A stretch of 64,000 nt of DNA, taken from Zanthoxylum bungeanum. Lineage: Eukaryota; Streptophyta; Magnoliopsida; Sapindales; Rutaceae. Under the pieces are notes generated by a model. It made no database searches. It was not told where the DNA came from and worked only from the letters and a program-made list of their open reading frames with translations. The stretch spans positions 1 to 64,000 of the forward strand of contig SKCR01021142.1 in NCBI GenBank assembly GCA_019454045.1, written 5' to 3'. The position numbers and the translations under genes are program-made. Below, piece by piece: positions 1-11,830 of the stretch. The stretch's first letter is position 1, and each line of letters opens with the position of its first letter.

Positions 1-2050
1 AGGTAGCAGAATACTCACATTGATCGGTTGTGTCGAATTGAAGACGAATCGAGCCACAAAACTCACTGCCTTGGTGCACCTACTACTGCAGTCCATGCTC
101 ACTGCCTTGGCAGTTTCGGGTCTCATTTCGAAGCTCCAAACTCCGTCGGATGAGTCCCGCCTCATGGGTGAACCTCCCTACCACCTTCGCAAGTCTCGTA
201 GTGTACTAGCACTTGGATTTTTACCATAAAATCCACTCTTTGCTTCTCTCAAAGTCACGCCTATTTTGGTTCAAAACCAGTAAGCATTTTCATGCTTTGG
301 GCGTGAATTGGGCAAGAGAGAAAAAAAGAAGAGCCCTTTGGGCGTGATTAAAACCAAGAGAGAAAGATGAATCAATTGTTTCAAAACGTGAGTGAGAAGG
401 TGTAGTCAAAAGGTTTTAATGTATTAAGTTGTATATATGACTTTTGTTTTCAAAAAACAAAATAATATACAAAACTTTAATAAATCTTTAATTAAACAAT
501 TTAATTAATCTACTTTCCAAAAAGTAAATGTCAACCATTTAATACTACTTATTACACCTTTTTTTTTAACTATTTACTTTAATAAAGCAAATAGTAATGT
601 GTCATATCACATTTAATTTTGACGCTTGATTTGACATGTGGGCCCCACACGATATTAAATGTGAGCGGGCCCCGCAAAATAATCTCGGGCTCGGTTTCGC
701 TAATTCCGAATTAACGAATTTTCGGTTGCGTCGTAATTAAATGATTATGCCTAGCGAAATCACTATTCACGTCGCTAATGAATTAATTCCGAGTTAACTC
801 GTTTGCCCGAATTAAAATCCAATTTTAATCCGCGTCGAAATCTAATTTCATTTAATATATCGAATATTTAATTCATCGATTAATTCCAAATTAATCGTTC
901 TCTCTCTCTTAGACGACATTTTATGCCGGATAAAATATCTCCATTATTAATCCTAGATTAATTTTCTCTATCTTCTATATAATCCCAGATTAATTAAGAG
1001 TGCGAGTTATGCGTCATCGGTGGATTATCGGGAAGCGACCCATGAGATCCCCGGATAATCTGGCAGTAAATACGGTCGTCGGAGTATCCGAATCACGTAC
1101 GTACCAAGTACTATGTTCTACCGATTTACGAGACAAGGTCGACTCCTAGCAAAGCACCAAGTCTTCCCAAGTTCTCCGGACATATTCATCAAAGAATATC
1201 TAGATCTGTATCAAGCGTAGTATACAATTGTATTGTGCGTATCGGCCCAGTATCGGATAGTCACGTGGCTAGGGCTGGGGCTGGATAAGTGTCTGCCCTG
1301 TCCGAAACACATATCGGATGTCTGGTAACTAGTCTCTATAATCGGATATTCATGACCTGGTCATAATATCACGATTGGATGCGCATCACTTAAGAGCACT
1401 AATACCGTATCCTGCGTGACATCATCTCCACTATGACTGGAGTGATACTTCCGTCTCGACATCACATCCAATACACTACGATTCCTGATAAACCCAGAAG
1501 AGGTGAACACAGAACCAGTTAAGATCCCCCAACCACCAAAACCAAGTTTACCGATTGTCGTAAGTATTAGCGATGTAAGTCTCAGGTTAAGGCTATACAC
1601 ACCTACCTGATTTCGGCCTCCCATAGACACCTAGTCATAATACCAATGGGATTCCGAAGGGTCTATCCAGAGCGAAGCTGTTTCCCGTATCATCGGTGAA
1701 ACACGACCTCCTATCGCACTTGCACAAGTATCCAATACTTATTATATGAGAACTATGCCGTTGTGCCCTCACAACGCGCACAAGTGCAATACTAGCCTAT
1801 TCCGCATTATCGATGTCCAGTCTCGATAATACTACGGCTAGGGATATTTAATGATTAATCCTTCGTGGACTGATACTGTCTCATATCATCTCAATCCAGG
1901 AACTAATCATAGGGACCTCTCTTCATTTATATATCTATGGTGATCTAATCACAAATGACGAGAGTGCAATTTCCTTGTTACATAGTTAATTTGCTACAGC
2001 AACACAATGATCTGTGCAAATAGTGACGCTATGGGTCATATTATCCAACA
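1..2050 (-). mobile_element. LTR of Copia family C, 3' end cut by the window edge
   Basis: Read on the minus strand this begins TGTTGGATAATATGACCC at 2050 and follows the LTR at 25512-27612 through its length: the promoter-distal start, the 'gttagcgacgtgaatag' segment near 770 and the 'ccgatcaatgtgagta' segment near position 20. The plus-strand LTR is 2101 bp, so only its last 80 or so bases should lie beyond the window. The internal region, if present, lies to the left, outside the window. It is inserted in the leader of the Tat-type element to the right; the target duplication cannot be checked because the other end is not visible. No coding potential. Confidence 0.85.
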
Positions 2051-2400
2051 TAAATGGCCCAACAAGCCCATATCCCATGATAAATGGTCCAAATGGATCC
2101 AAACAACGATGTTCCCAAACACAAGGAAGATGATGCAAACATGACATAATAATTTTTACAACGTGGCCCATCAACATTTCAGAAGCTTTTGGCCTAATAG
2201 TCATAAGGTGCGAACTTGCCCCAGTTTAAATGGCCCAACAAGCCCGTATTTCTGACAATAGTCCAACTGCATCCAAATGAGGATGGTCCACAAGCAAATA
2301 TTCGAGGAAATAATTGTTACTTTGGCCAACCCGGTCTATGGGTGGGTTAGTAAGAGTATAGACAAGACTCTCACCGGCGAAGGATGGCCCACAACTAGGT
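2051..2400. repeat. Two-copy tandem repeat, about 176 bp
   Basis: Both units start with taaatggcccaacaagccc (2051 and 2227) and continue with related wording about 'gtccaa..gcatccaaa' and 'cacaag'. The two units have diverged with several indels, so the duplication is old. Confidence 0.65.
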
Positions 2401-2820
2401 CTCCCCACTCAAGGGTTCGAGCAACCAAGTGAGCGCACCCTTTTTTACACACTAAGGTACGTGCCAATGAGCTATGGTGTGTGACAGACTGTCAAATGGA
2501 TTTCCCGTTGTAGATCCCCCAGAGGGAAGGTGGAGCGAGGCTCACTTAAATACCCAAGCCTCTTAGGCTCTTATCGCTTGTTGTCAGGAATAAACAACGA
2601 GTCCTCCAAATTAGTCCATCACAATAGGCTACGAGTAGATGGCTATCTAGGTGCCTTCACAGCTTTTCCTTCTAGAAAGGTAGTGAATGAAGGAAGACAC
2701 CAAACCATTACCTAGCCTAAAAATGCCTTTGATTAAACCCTCACTTTATCCACTATAGACACGGTCAATTAAAACATAAATCCAATCATTACAAGACAAT
2801 ATTCGGGGCCGATTCTCTAT

Positions 2821-2837
2821 CCCCAGTGGAGTCGCCA
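2821..2837 (-). other. Primer binding site, tRNA-Arg type
   Basis: On the minus strand the sequence is TGGCGACTCCACTGGGG, three bases after the LTR end. This form is the primer site known for Ogre/Tat elements, complementary to the 3' end of tRNA-Arg. Confidence 0.75.
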
Positions 2838-3374
2838 GACTGTGGACAACAGGACCTGGGCGACGCTTTTCTGTCCTAGGCTCGCGGCCTAGTTGGGAGT
2901 ACGGAGTAGCCACGGGGGACTAAACCGGAGAATAATGGAGTCGCCACCCGGTGTGAACCGGGAAAATGAGATTTAAGGCCGCACTCACCCCTCGCAAGGG
3001 AAGACCTCAAACCGTTGGGTTCGGAATGGTCCCTTACTTATGTCACTTGTAATAAAAGGATTTATGTGATAATTTAACCAGGCTTAAATAACATTTATTT
3101 CCAAAGATATCATGCTTCTAAATTCATATGCATACATCAACAGTTCACATCACAACATGTAACATCACATGGCAATCTCATGAACATATTTCAATCCTAT
3201 GATATGGAAAACTAAGAACAACATAATCATGCTTGAGTACTATCTCATGAACCTATTAACCAAATAACATGCTAACAGCCTAATCATGCTTGAACACAAA
3301 TAATACAGTTGGCTATATGACACAAGAAAGATCAACCAAGAGGCAATTATGCATGAATATGATAAGACAGACTC

Positions 3375-3615
3375 AGTTCAGTGTGTGCGCGTTCGTGTAG
3401 CGTTCGTAAACGCGTTCAAACGGTAAACAGAAAGTTCGCGTTCGTATGGCGTTTGATAACGCGTTCGAACGGAAATGAAACAGAATGCTCGGGTTCGTAT
3501 GGCGTTTGATAACGCGTTCGAACGGAAATGAGACCTGATGCATGATAAGGCAAAAATGCATGCGCGTTCGAGTTGCGTTCGTAAACGCGTTCGAACGGGA
3601 ACAGACCTGATGCAT
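3375..3615. repeat. CG-rich tandem repeats with the word gttcgaacg
   Basis: Four imperfect units of about 60 bp, each with a 'gcgttcgta...gcgtt..taacgcgttcgaacgg' pattern. Related GTTCGAACG-type words recur at 5160-5230 near the other end of the LTR. The overlapping minus-strand open frames are by-products of the repeat. Confidence 0.7.
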
Positions 3616-3659
3616 GAAATGAGACGCAATACATAAACAACAAAATAAAGGGCGCGCGG

Positions 3660-4130
3660 CGAAGTACTGCGGTAAAGGTGGCCTTCTGGGGCTCTTGATC
3701 TCTCAAAGAGAGGACCTTTAGACCATCATACTAAGCCCATGCGCGTCACATCACATCATGCATACAAACATAAAAAGACAATCATACTATTCTAAGTATG
3801 TCCGATTGAACGTGTCTTGCATCCAACCGAACACACATCAACCGGCGCGGCAAGCATCGGTAAAGGGTTTTAACCCCTCCCCATAAGGGATCTTTCATTC
3901 CACTTAATAAGCCCATGCGCTTGATTGAACCATGCATAAAAGATAAACTCAATAATATCAACTAAGTATGCCCGATTGAACGTATCTTGCATCCAACCGA
4001 ACACACATCAACCGGCGCGGCAAAGTAGTGTCACAAGGTGGCCTTTTCGGCTCTTTGTCTCCCAAATGGAGGACCTTTGGACTAACTCACTAAGCCCATG
4101 CGCTTGATTGAATCATGCATAAATAAACAA
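3660..4130. repeat. Tandem repeats of about 190 bp in the Tat LTR
   Basis: Roughly two and a half units share 'ctaagcccatgcgc', 'cccgattgaacgt', 'catccaaccgaacacacatc' and 'aaccggcgcggcaa', starting near 3725, 3905 and 4085. They lie in the LTR next to the shorter CG-rich repeat. Confidence 0.7.
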
Positions 4131-5355
4131 CATATTGAATTCAAGTAAAGAAAACTAAATAAACAAAAGCAACACAAAACAAAAGAAAGATGGTGCCGTT
4201 TACCCAAGCGGTACGTGGAGTTGTGGCCCAAGTACAGATCATATTACCGTCCATTCGGAATCGGCTATGAAATTTTGTCCGGGTTTCCATCCGATATACC
4301 GCGAGAGTTGACACATCTCTCATTCATCCAATACCCACAACATATTACATCTCATAATTCATGCATATTTATCTACTCAAAGACCACAACATGCATCCAT
4401 AAACGACTCTCATGCGAATAGAATTCAATAATAATAAAAAAAATGAATATAAACAAATGAAAATGTACCCTCAGGTCTAACCTTTTAAATCACCTCTCGG
4501 ATGTACGGTACACGATCGTCGGAAGGGTGGATGCTCCGCAACTCTCTCGGTTCACTGGTTCACTGTTCTCGTTCGTTGTCTCTACTGTTTTGAGTCGTCG
4601 TTCTCCGTCTTTTGCTATTGTTTCCTTGTGGTTTTGCTGTCGTTTCCTCTTTATCTTCTGCTTATTGTTTTTTGGGGTGTTCCTCCTGTAATTTTTATGT
4701 GTGTTGTGTATGAGTTAGGGACTAGCTAGCTAGGGTTGAGAAGGTTGGTGAAGGGTTATTTTTATAGGCAAAGGGTTAGGCTAATTTAAAGAGGGATTTG
4801 ATTTGGTGTTGGATAAGGGAAGCAAGAGATTGAGGGGGGACAAATCTTGGCTAGATAGGGAAGGTTGAATATTTGATTGGCTTGGATTAGGAATACAATA
4901 TTTTAAGTTTGGGAATAATCTTATTAGATTGAGAATATAATTGGTTGATTGATTTTAATTAGGCATGATTATATTTTAAGTTGGTAATTGTTTATTATGT
5001 TTGGTAAATGTTTTTATTTAATCATTTAATTAATTTAATTATTATATTATTTAGTTAATGTTTTAATTAATATTTATTTATTTAAATTGGGATGTGTTTT
5101 ATGGGCTTTGGGGGGCTATTGGGCTGGATGTGAGGCTAGCCGCAAAACCAGAATTACCGACACCGTTCGAACGCGTCCTCGAACGCGGCACGAACGCGGC
5201 ACGTAAACACGAACGCAGCACGAACGAAAACAGTGAACCTTGTTTATTCTGAATTTCCCCTTCCGATGTCCATTTCCCGTGACCTCCGTGACTTAAAAGG
5301 TAGTGTCTCCAAAATGAGACTCATCATAGGGACTTATGTGTAAAAATGCAGTGCC

Positions 5356-7756
5356 TACAGGGGGGAATGCAACTGAAGATCCTAATGCCCACATCAGCAA
5401 CTTCCTGGAAGTTTGCGGCACTTTTAACTACAACAGAGAATCAGAAGAAGCAATGAGACTGCGAGTTTTTCCATATTCCCTGAAGGACAGAGCTAAAGCT
5501 TGGCTACATTCACTACCAGCAGGTTCTATCACAACTTGGAACACTTTAGCCACCAAATTTATTGCAAAGTACTTTCCACCAGCCAGAACCGGAAAATTGA
5601 GGAATGACATCACATCCTTTGTACAACAAGATTCAGAATCCCTCTGCGAAGCTTGGGAAAGGTACAAAGATTTACTCCGGAAATGTCCTCACCATGAGAT
5701 TCCAAAGTGGCTACAAGTTCAGACCTTCTACAATGGACTTTCTGGAATAATGAGAACCACAATCGATGCTGCTGCTGGAGGAGCCTTGATGACAAAAGGA
5801 GAGAAGATCAAGCCTGGGACCTAATCGAAGAAATGGCCAACAACAATTCCTTGTGGCCAACAGAAAGGAGCATGATCCAAAGAATTGCAGGAATTTATGA
5901 AGTTGGAGCAAACACAGCAGTGAATACCAGGCTGGATCAGATATGCAAATGTCTAGAAACACTCAGCACGCAAGTTGTGAACATCACTGGATCCACAAGT
6001 TCACCATATGGAGGAGCACCAGAGTCAAACCAACTTGAAGAAACGGTGAATTATGTCAGCAATTTCAACAGACAAGGGAACAATTCATATTCCAACACCT
6101 ACAACCTAGGGTGGAGGAATCATCCTAATTTATCGTGGAGCAACAATTCAGGCCAACAGCAGAACTATCCACCTGAATTCCAGCAACAGAACAAAGGCCA
6201 GGAGCAGGCAAATGAATCAGGAATAACAGAAGTGTTGACCTACTTGAAAAAGATGGAAGCAAAACACGACTCTTAAGCAGCAAGATATGACACTATATTT
6301 CATAGCCATTCAGCCTCTATCAAAGCACTAGAAAATCAAATGGGACAACTGGCAAATGCTCAGAGTTACAGACCGCCAGGTACCCTTCCTAGAAACACTG
6401 AGCCAAATCCAAGAAACATGAGGAATGAGCAATGTCATGCCATCATGTTAAAAAGCGGTACTGAAATCAACAAAGATGTTGGAGTCAAAACAGCTGCTGA
6501 GGAAGTTCCAAAAGAAACAAAGCAACAGATGGAGGAAAAAGAAGCAAAGGAAAAAGAACAGATCACTCCACCTCCACTTTTCCTCAACGTCTTCAGAAGA
6601 ACAATTGGACAAGCAGTTTTCTCGGTTCCTGGAGATCTTCAAAAAGCTGCATATCAACACATTGCATTTTGCAGAAGCGTTGGAACAAATGCCCACCTAT
6701 GCCAAATTCATGAAAGATATTCTTTCACGAAAACGGAGATTGGGAGATTACGAGACAGTGGCATTAACAGAAGAATGCAGTGCCATCATTCAGAGGAAAC
6801 TTCCCCCGAAGTTGAAAGATCCTGGCAGTTTCACTGTTCCTTGCGTCATAGGAGAACATAACTTTAGTAAGGCTTTGTGTGATTTAGGTGCGAGTGTTAA
6901 CTTGATGCCTTTTTCTATTTTCATGAAATTACAGATTGGAGAAACAATGCCAACATCAGTCTCACTACAACTTGCTGATAGAACGCTCGTATTTCCGAGA
7001 GGCCTGGTTGAGGATGTGCTGGTCAAGGTTGACAAATTCATTTTCCCAGCAGATTTTATTGTCCTTGATATGGAGGAAGACGCAGACGTGCCAATCATCC
7101 TTGGGAGACCATTCTTGGCTACAGGTCGAACCATTATTGATGTACAAAAAGGAGAATTAACCATGAGGGTACAGGACCAAGAAGTAACATTCAATGTTTT
7201 CAAGGCCATGAATTTCCCAGATGATGAAAAGAATGAGGAATGTTTCAGACTCGATCTGATACCCAGTACCATTCAGAACTCCAATGCAATGCAAGGTTCT
7301 ACTGACAAACTTAAAACATGTCAATTTCCTGTGGAGCCTAAAGATAAAGCGTCTTTTGTACTGAAGGAGCCAATTCTTGCACTACAAGCAACAGAAGAGA
7401 AAAAGTTCCACCAACTCAACGAATTGGAGGAATTTCACAATCAACCTTTTGAGGATGCCAAATTGTACAAAGAAAAGGGCAAGAAGAGACATGATGAGAA
7501 GTTAGTGCGCATACAACTGGAACCAGGGCAGAAGGTACTGTTAAACAAATCAAGGGTGAAATTCTTCCCATGGAAGCCAAAATCATGGTGGTCAGGTCCA
7601 TTTGTGATCACCAAAGTTTTACCAAATAGAGCCGTTGAGATACATGATCCTGATGCTAACAAAACTTTCAAGGTTAAAAACAAGCGTGTCAAGCACAACT
7701 GGGGACAATCATTTGAGCGACAAAAAGAAAGTGTTACACTTTCAGATCCAGCTTAA
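5356..7756 (+). pseudogene. Athila-like gag-protease-integrase tail, broken (copy A)
   Basis: Gypsy polyprotein remnant. The N-terminal part of gag is missing; homology to copy B begins near 5356. Then come the gag core (motif AKAWLHSLP, near 5490), a Gln/Asn-rich stretch, the MPTYAKFMKD motif typical of Athila (near 6688), and an aspartic protease with DLGAS at 6881. The sequence then jumps to the C-terminal integrase tail (WWSGPFVITKV from 7586), with RT, RNase H and integrase core missing. At least two frameshifts (two extra bases near 5800, another near 6580) and a stop at 6274-6276 break it. The ancestral structure was therefore itself an internally deleted, non-autonomous derivative. 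Confidence 0.85.
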
Positions 7757-7893
7757 CGTTCGAGAAGCCAAGTCTGGCTGACGACTTTAAACTTAGCGCT
7801 AGCAGGGAGGCAACCCATGCAATTTGTGTATATATTGTGATTTGGTGTGATTTAATTTTGTGTGTTTAATTTTGCAGGATTAGTCATTTCAAA
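7757..7893 (+). other. Pol-to-ORF-X spacer with candidate splice acceptor
   Basis: Contains 'gggaggcaaccca' (7805-7817), a sequence common after pol in Athila elements, and then a pyrimidine/T-rich run ending TTTGCAG at 7871-7877, 16 bases before the ORF-X start codon. Copy B has the same at 14161-14170. Spliced expression of env-like ORFs in plant Gypsy elements makes an acceptor here plausible; use of it is inference. Confidence 0.45.
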
Positions 7894-8444
7894 ATGGAAG
7901 ATGCTCTCGCAAATCTTCACAAGCAATTTCCTTCTCTCCCTCAAAAATCTCTGATGAAAGTTTACAAAGCTCGCTTGGAACGGATGCGACTACTGATGAT
8001 CAAAGGTATTCCTAATGATATTCGTTGGGTAATTGAAGCACGAGTCCGATTGGCAGGTGAGTCTTTTGACTCTTTTATTTCACATCTGCCTGGTTTTGGA
8101 AGAAGCACCTATGCAAAGAAACGAAGAGCTAAGCAAATGGGTGTTTGTTTTAAATGTGTGCACGATTTAATTGCAACACTCGTTGTCGTTCTTTAGGAAT
8201 GGTGTCTGATAATCGTGAAGACAAAATTAAATTCATTAGGGATGGCTTGAGTAAGGAGTCTGTAGATGAAATATCTTCAACTCTTGAGACGCATCCCAGT
8301 GGATATGTTCACATTTCCATTCGCAAATTACATACACAATTCCAAAAAGAAAGACAACAATTAAGTCTCGGGAATCTGACTCAAAAAGACCCTGTTTGCC
8401 AATTTATAAGAAAATTGGATGGGAAGCTTGTCCCTGACGCATAG
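7894..8444 (+). pseudogene. ORF-X, unrecognised cargo ORF (copy A, frameshifted)
   Basis: Starts MEDALANLHK and is colinear with the 182-codon frame of copy B. A 2-base insertion (TG) near 8157 shifts the frame after the residues GVCFKC, and the rest continues open in another frame to the stop at 8442-8444. I do not recognise a family. See the copy B entry for what can be seen in the protein. Confidence 0.6.
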
Positions 8445-8684
8445 ACGTCAATCATGTCGTTACTTTTCTTGTAAATATTATATCTTTGTGATTTGTTTTG
8501 TTGATTTCTTTTATTTTCTCCGACAGGATCCAGATCTTTTTGACTATCACGATATTATTTCGCTACTAATCGTCATCTGGAAGATACTTGTGCTATTTTT
8601 ACTCACCCTTTTCAGGTACTATAAATTCAGCCCGTCATTGCACTTTTGAAGGCATCCCGAGTTGAGAAAGAAATACATAAAAAA

Positions 8685-9336
8685 ATGGAAGCCACTTCAA
8701 GAAGACGAGTTGAGAACATCTTGTTTGTGTTTTGCGGTAGTAGTATTGGTACTAAGCCACAATACATAGAAGCAGCACAGGAATTGGGTCGAACCTTAGC
8801 TGCAAGGAATATGCACTTAATATATGGCGGAGGCAATCTGGTCTAATGGGGATCGTTTCAAAGGCTGTACAGGAAGGAGGCAGTAACATTTTGGGAATCA
8901 TCCTAAAACCCTTGGCAGAGGCAAATCTTATTGGATCATCAAACGGAGAGGAACTGATCGTGCCAGGTATGTCTGAACGATTGGTAGAAATGATTAACCG
9001 TGCTGATTTTTTTATCGCTTTGCCAGGTGGCTTGGGTACATTGGAGGAAATATTATAGTATTATCTTGGGCGAACCTGAACATACACCAGAAACCGCTTG
9101 GATTGCTCAATGTTGATGGGTTTTATGATTTTCTTTGTGTGTTTCTTGATGATGCTCGGAGAAATGAGTTCGTATCAAAACCTTTAAAAGAACTCCTCTT
9201 TACTGCCAGAACCGCTCCGGATCTAATAGACCAACTCATAGCCTATGAACCACAAGTTGACCCTGTCCTTTCAAAGATAAATTGGTCCGACGATCGTGGT
9301 AAGAGGCGTCGAATTAATCTGGATCTTAACCTTTAA
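8685..9336 (+). pseudogene. LOG-family gene, copy A, broken by two 1-base deletions
   Basis: Nearly identical to the intact copy at 14976-15629. Compared with it, one base is lost inside the glycine-rich motif (near 8838), giving an immediate stop, and another in 'gaaatattatag' (near 9054), giving a second stop. There are also in-frame differences: three bases added after 'gagaacatct', three lost near 9290, and 'gat gct' changed to 'gat ttt'. No introns are present, whereas plant LOG genes normally have several. It lies at the same place in its element as in copy B, so capture preceded duplication of the element. Confidence 0.88.
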
Positions 9337-10667
9337 TTTCCTGTAGATTTCAGCTAACCAGGTACGACCTTCTTAACTCTCCTTTTACTGTTTAAGACAC
9401 TGGGGACAATGTCTCATTTAGGTTGGGGGAGGGAATTAGTTGATCAGTACCTGTTTTTAGTTTGTATGTTGTTTTTATTTTTTCCAAAATTTTTCGAAAA
9501 ATACAAAAATTGAAAAATTTTCAAAATTACAAAAATATTTTGTGTTTTTTTGTGTTTTTAATTTGTTAAAAAGGTGAAATGGTAAGAGATAGCTGAGTAA
9601 GGAGTTTCCACTCCTGAGACGTATCTCAAGCTTATTTCGTAACAAGTTAATTTTTGTTTATTTCCTTTTAAATTATTTAATTTGTGAATTCTCCTTAAAA
9701 CGGACTAAAATGGATCTTCATATGTTCAGTTGACAGATATTATCAACATATATAGTAACATACGGACATGAGCTAAAATTAAAAGTTTGTAATATTCAGT
9801 GCTCTAGTTTAATTGGAGGAAACATCTCAAAAGCAGTGGAGTAAAAAAAAAATATTATGATTTACAAAAATAAAACGTCTGAGATCCGAGTTATTAAGTC
9901 TGTAAGGGTGTTTTAACACCTAGTGCCCTAAAGACAACTGGTTTGGGAGTCACTGGCCCAAAGCTCGCTAAATGTATCAAAGATGCTGCAAAAAAAATAT
10001 ATATATCTGAAGTCTGGGTAATTAAGTCCGTAGGGGTGTCTTACACCTGGTGCCCTAAAGCCAACTGGTTTGGGAGCCACCGACCCAACACTCGCTACAT
10101 AGATGGAAGATATTGTATTAAATAAAAAATAGAAAAAAAAATCAAAGAAAAAATCAGAAAAATGAGAAAAAATTATTCCATTGCTATAAAAAGGTGTGAA
10201 ATCTGATAGAACTTTAGGACAAAAATACTACTCTCTTATCAACTGCACTTATGACTGTTGTGGGCAAAAATGAGTTGATTAATATTTTGTTGGCTGTGTA
10301 TATGAAGAATGGTAAAAATAATTGGAGAATTTACTTATTCGGTAATTAGAATGAAACAAAACAACTAGTAACTTGGAGTAGAAGTTTCACCTGATTAGTC
10401 ACTAACATCTTTATTCTCTTTTCGCTTGTCTTTTTGCTTTTGTGTGCATTAGTTTTAACTAACTTTTTACTTTTGTAAAATGTTTGTGGGTTTCATTGCT
10501 GTAAGCCCTCACGAGACTACAACTCGTCCACTAGGGACACCTAGAGGTTTAAAGGCTTGTTGCATACGCTAAATGCAACTGTGATCCCTACGAAAGTGGC
10601 TTAGTTTAATTTTAATTTTATTTTGTTGTTTTGCTCGAGGACTAGCAAAATGTTAGGTTTGGGGGTG
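9337..10667 (+). other. 3' untranslated region of Athila copy A with repeats and polypurine tracts
   Basis: About 1.3 kb without a gene. It holds a first purine-rich tract in 'catttaggttgggggaggga' (9415-9434), a two-unit tandem repeat of about 115 bp (9886-10115) whose units share 'gtgccctaaag', 'caactggtttgggag' and 'cactcgcta', and the true polypurine tract 'ttaggtttgggggtg' directly before the LTR (10653-10667). Confidence 0.7.
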
Positions 10668-11287
10668 TGATGAGCGGAAAATATATCAATATTTACCGCC
10701 CCTTTAACTTAATATTTTATTTAGTTTATCGGGTTTAATGAACTTTTTGATGTGTTTTAGTTTATTTTGCAGATAAAATAATATCGGGTCTCAATGAAAT
10801 CATTTAGGATGAAATATGGGTCAAATAATGGCAATTATTGGACTTGATATTTTAATTTGGAGATTGGAAACTGAAAGGGCGTTTTGACGAAGTGCAGTTT
10901 TGGAAATTCCAATTTTGCGCATATGTCGTATTTTGGGCATACCTTTTTACTCAGATATCGGATGGAGCTGATTCAAGTTCCAGATTAAAGAAGACTCAAA
11001 GATCTACAACTTTTAAAGACAAAATAATTTCGAATTCTGAAGATTTCATGCCCGAAATTGATGAATTATCCAAAAGTGTGTGGTGTGTAATTATTAAAAG
11101 TCATTATCAATCATTTTCAAAGCAAAATATTAATTAATAAATAATTAATAAAAATTATCAAATCACCACCCAACAAGATAAGCAATTAGTGGAGCAATTA
11201 TGGATTTGGTGGAGTAATTAGTGGAGAAATTAATAATGGATTTGGTGGAGAATTTGATGGATGATTTGATGGTGGCAAAATTTTGCC

Positions 11288-11295
11288 TATAAATA
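11288..11295 (+). promoter_or_regulatory. TATA box of the central LTR
   Basis: TATAAATA in the context gcctataaatacc, the usual form in plant LTR promoters; the right LTR has the same at 17604-17611. Transcripts starting about 30 bases downstream would run into internal B and its LOG gene. Confidence 0.65.
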
Positions 11296-11625
11296 CCAAG
11301 CCATTTCATTTGTAAAATTCATCCTTTTTTCTTTGAAATTCTTAATGAATAAATAAGAAGATTGTATCTAGTTTGTTTATTTTTAGTTTTCAGTAATTAA
11401 TTTTCAGTTTCGCACTTTCTTTTCTTTACTTTTCAGTTTTTACTTTCCGCAATTTACTTTTACGCACAATACTTTTCTTTCTTTAATTTTTCAGTTTTTA
11501 CTTTTCAGTAATAATGAGGTAACTTCCCCAGCTAGGGTGAAAGGTAATTCTTTTACTATTGCTATTTAGATTAATCTCCCTTAAATATAATATATTCACT
11601 ATTTAAAATATTGACTAAAAAAGGA

Positions 11626-11830
11626 TACCGCTATATTGGTCGGTTGGTAATTCATTTTAATATGGTTTTAACCTGACTAATCAAGGATACTGCCAGATTG
11701 GTCGGTTGGTAATTAAAATTTCTTACCGCCTATATGGCAGGTTCATGGACAAATCTTTTTACCGCCGTAATGGCCGGTTGGACTTAATTTGACTTAATCA
11801 GGTTACCGCCTATATGGCTGGTTGGTAATG
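11626..11830. repeat. Five degenerate 'taccgcc..ggttgg' repeats in the LTR
   Basis: Units of about 35-55 bp carry 'accgc.tatatggcnggttgg' variants; the same array is at 17940-18145 in the right LTR. They lie downstream of the TATA box, so they would be in the transcript leader. Confidence 0.6.

Larger units (their letters stand above)
2051..2840 (-). mobile_element. 5' leader of a Tat/Ogre-type Gypsy element
   Basis: This is the stretch downstream, on the minus strand, of a primer binding site at 2821-2837 and an LTR end at 2841. It reads as non-coding leader, with no gag motif, and is cut off at 2050 by the family C LTR. A tandem duplication of about 176 bp occupies its distal end. Assignment to Tat/Ogre rests on the tRNA-Arg-like primer site and on the similarity of the adjacent LTR end to 53270-53480; lineage-level placement is inference. 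Confidence 0.6.
2841..5326 (-). mobile_element. LTR of the Tat/Ogre-type element
   Basis: Minus-strand LTR of about 2.5 kb. Its 3' end (TCCACA) is fixed by the primer site at 2821-2837. The 5' end is placed at a TGATGAG at 5326 and is less certain. A minus-strand TATA-like TATAAAAATA lies near 4757-4768. The 3' part carries two sets of tandem repeats. On the right it abuts, within 30 bases, a gag gene truncated at its 5' end, which belongs to another element; that junction looks like a deletion or recombination breakpoint. Confidence 0.65.

Noticed and set aside
1361..2408. Minus-strand open frames of 60-90 codons in the first LTR and Tat leader
   Set aside because: Short, no motif, inside non-coding LTR/leader sequence.
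5428..7698. Several minus-strand open frames opposite gag-pro
   Set aside because: Shadows of the plus-strand retroelement frames; the same shadows recur opposite copy B.
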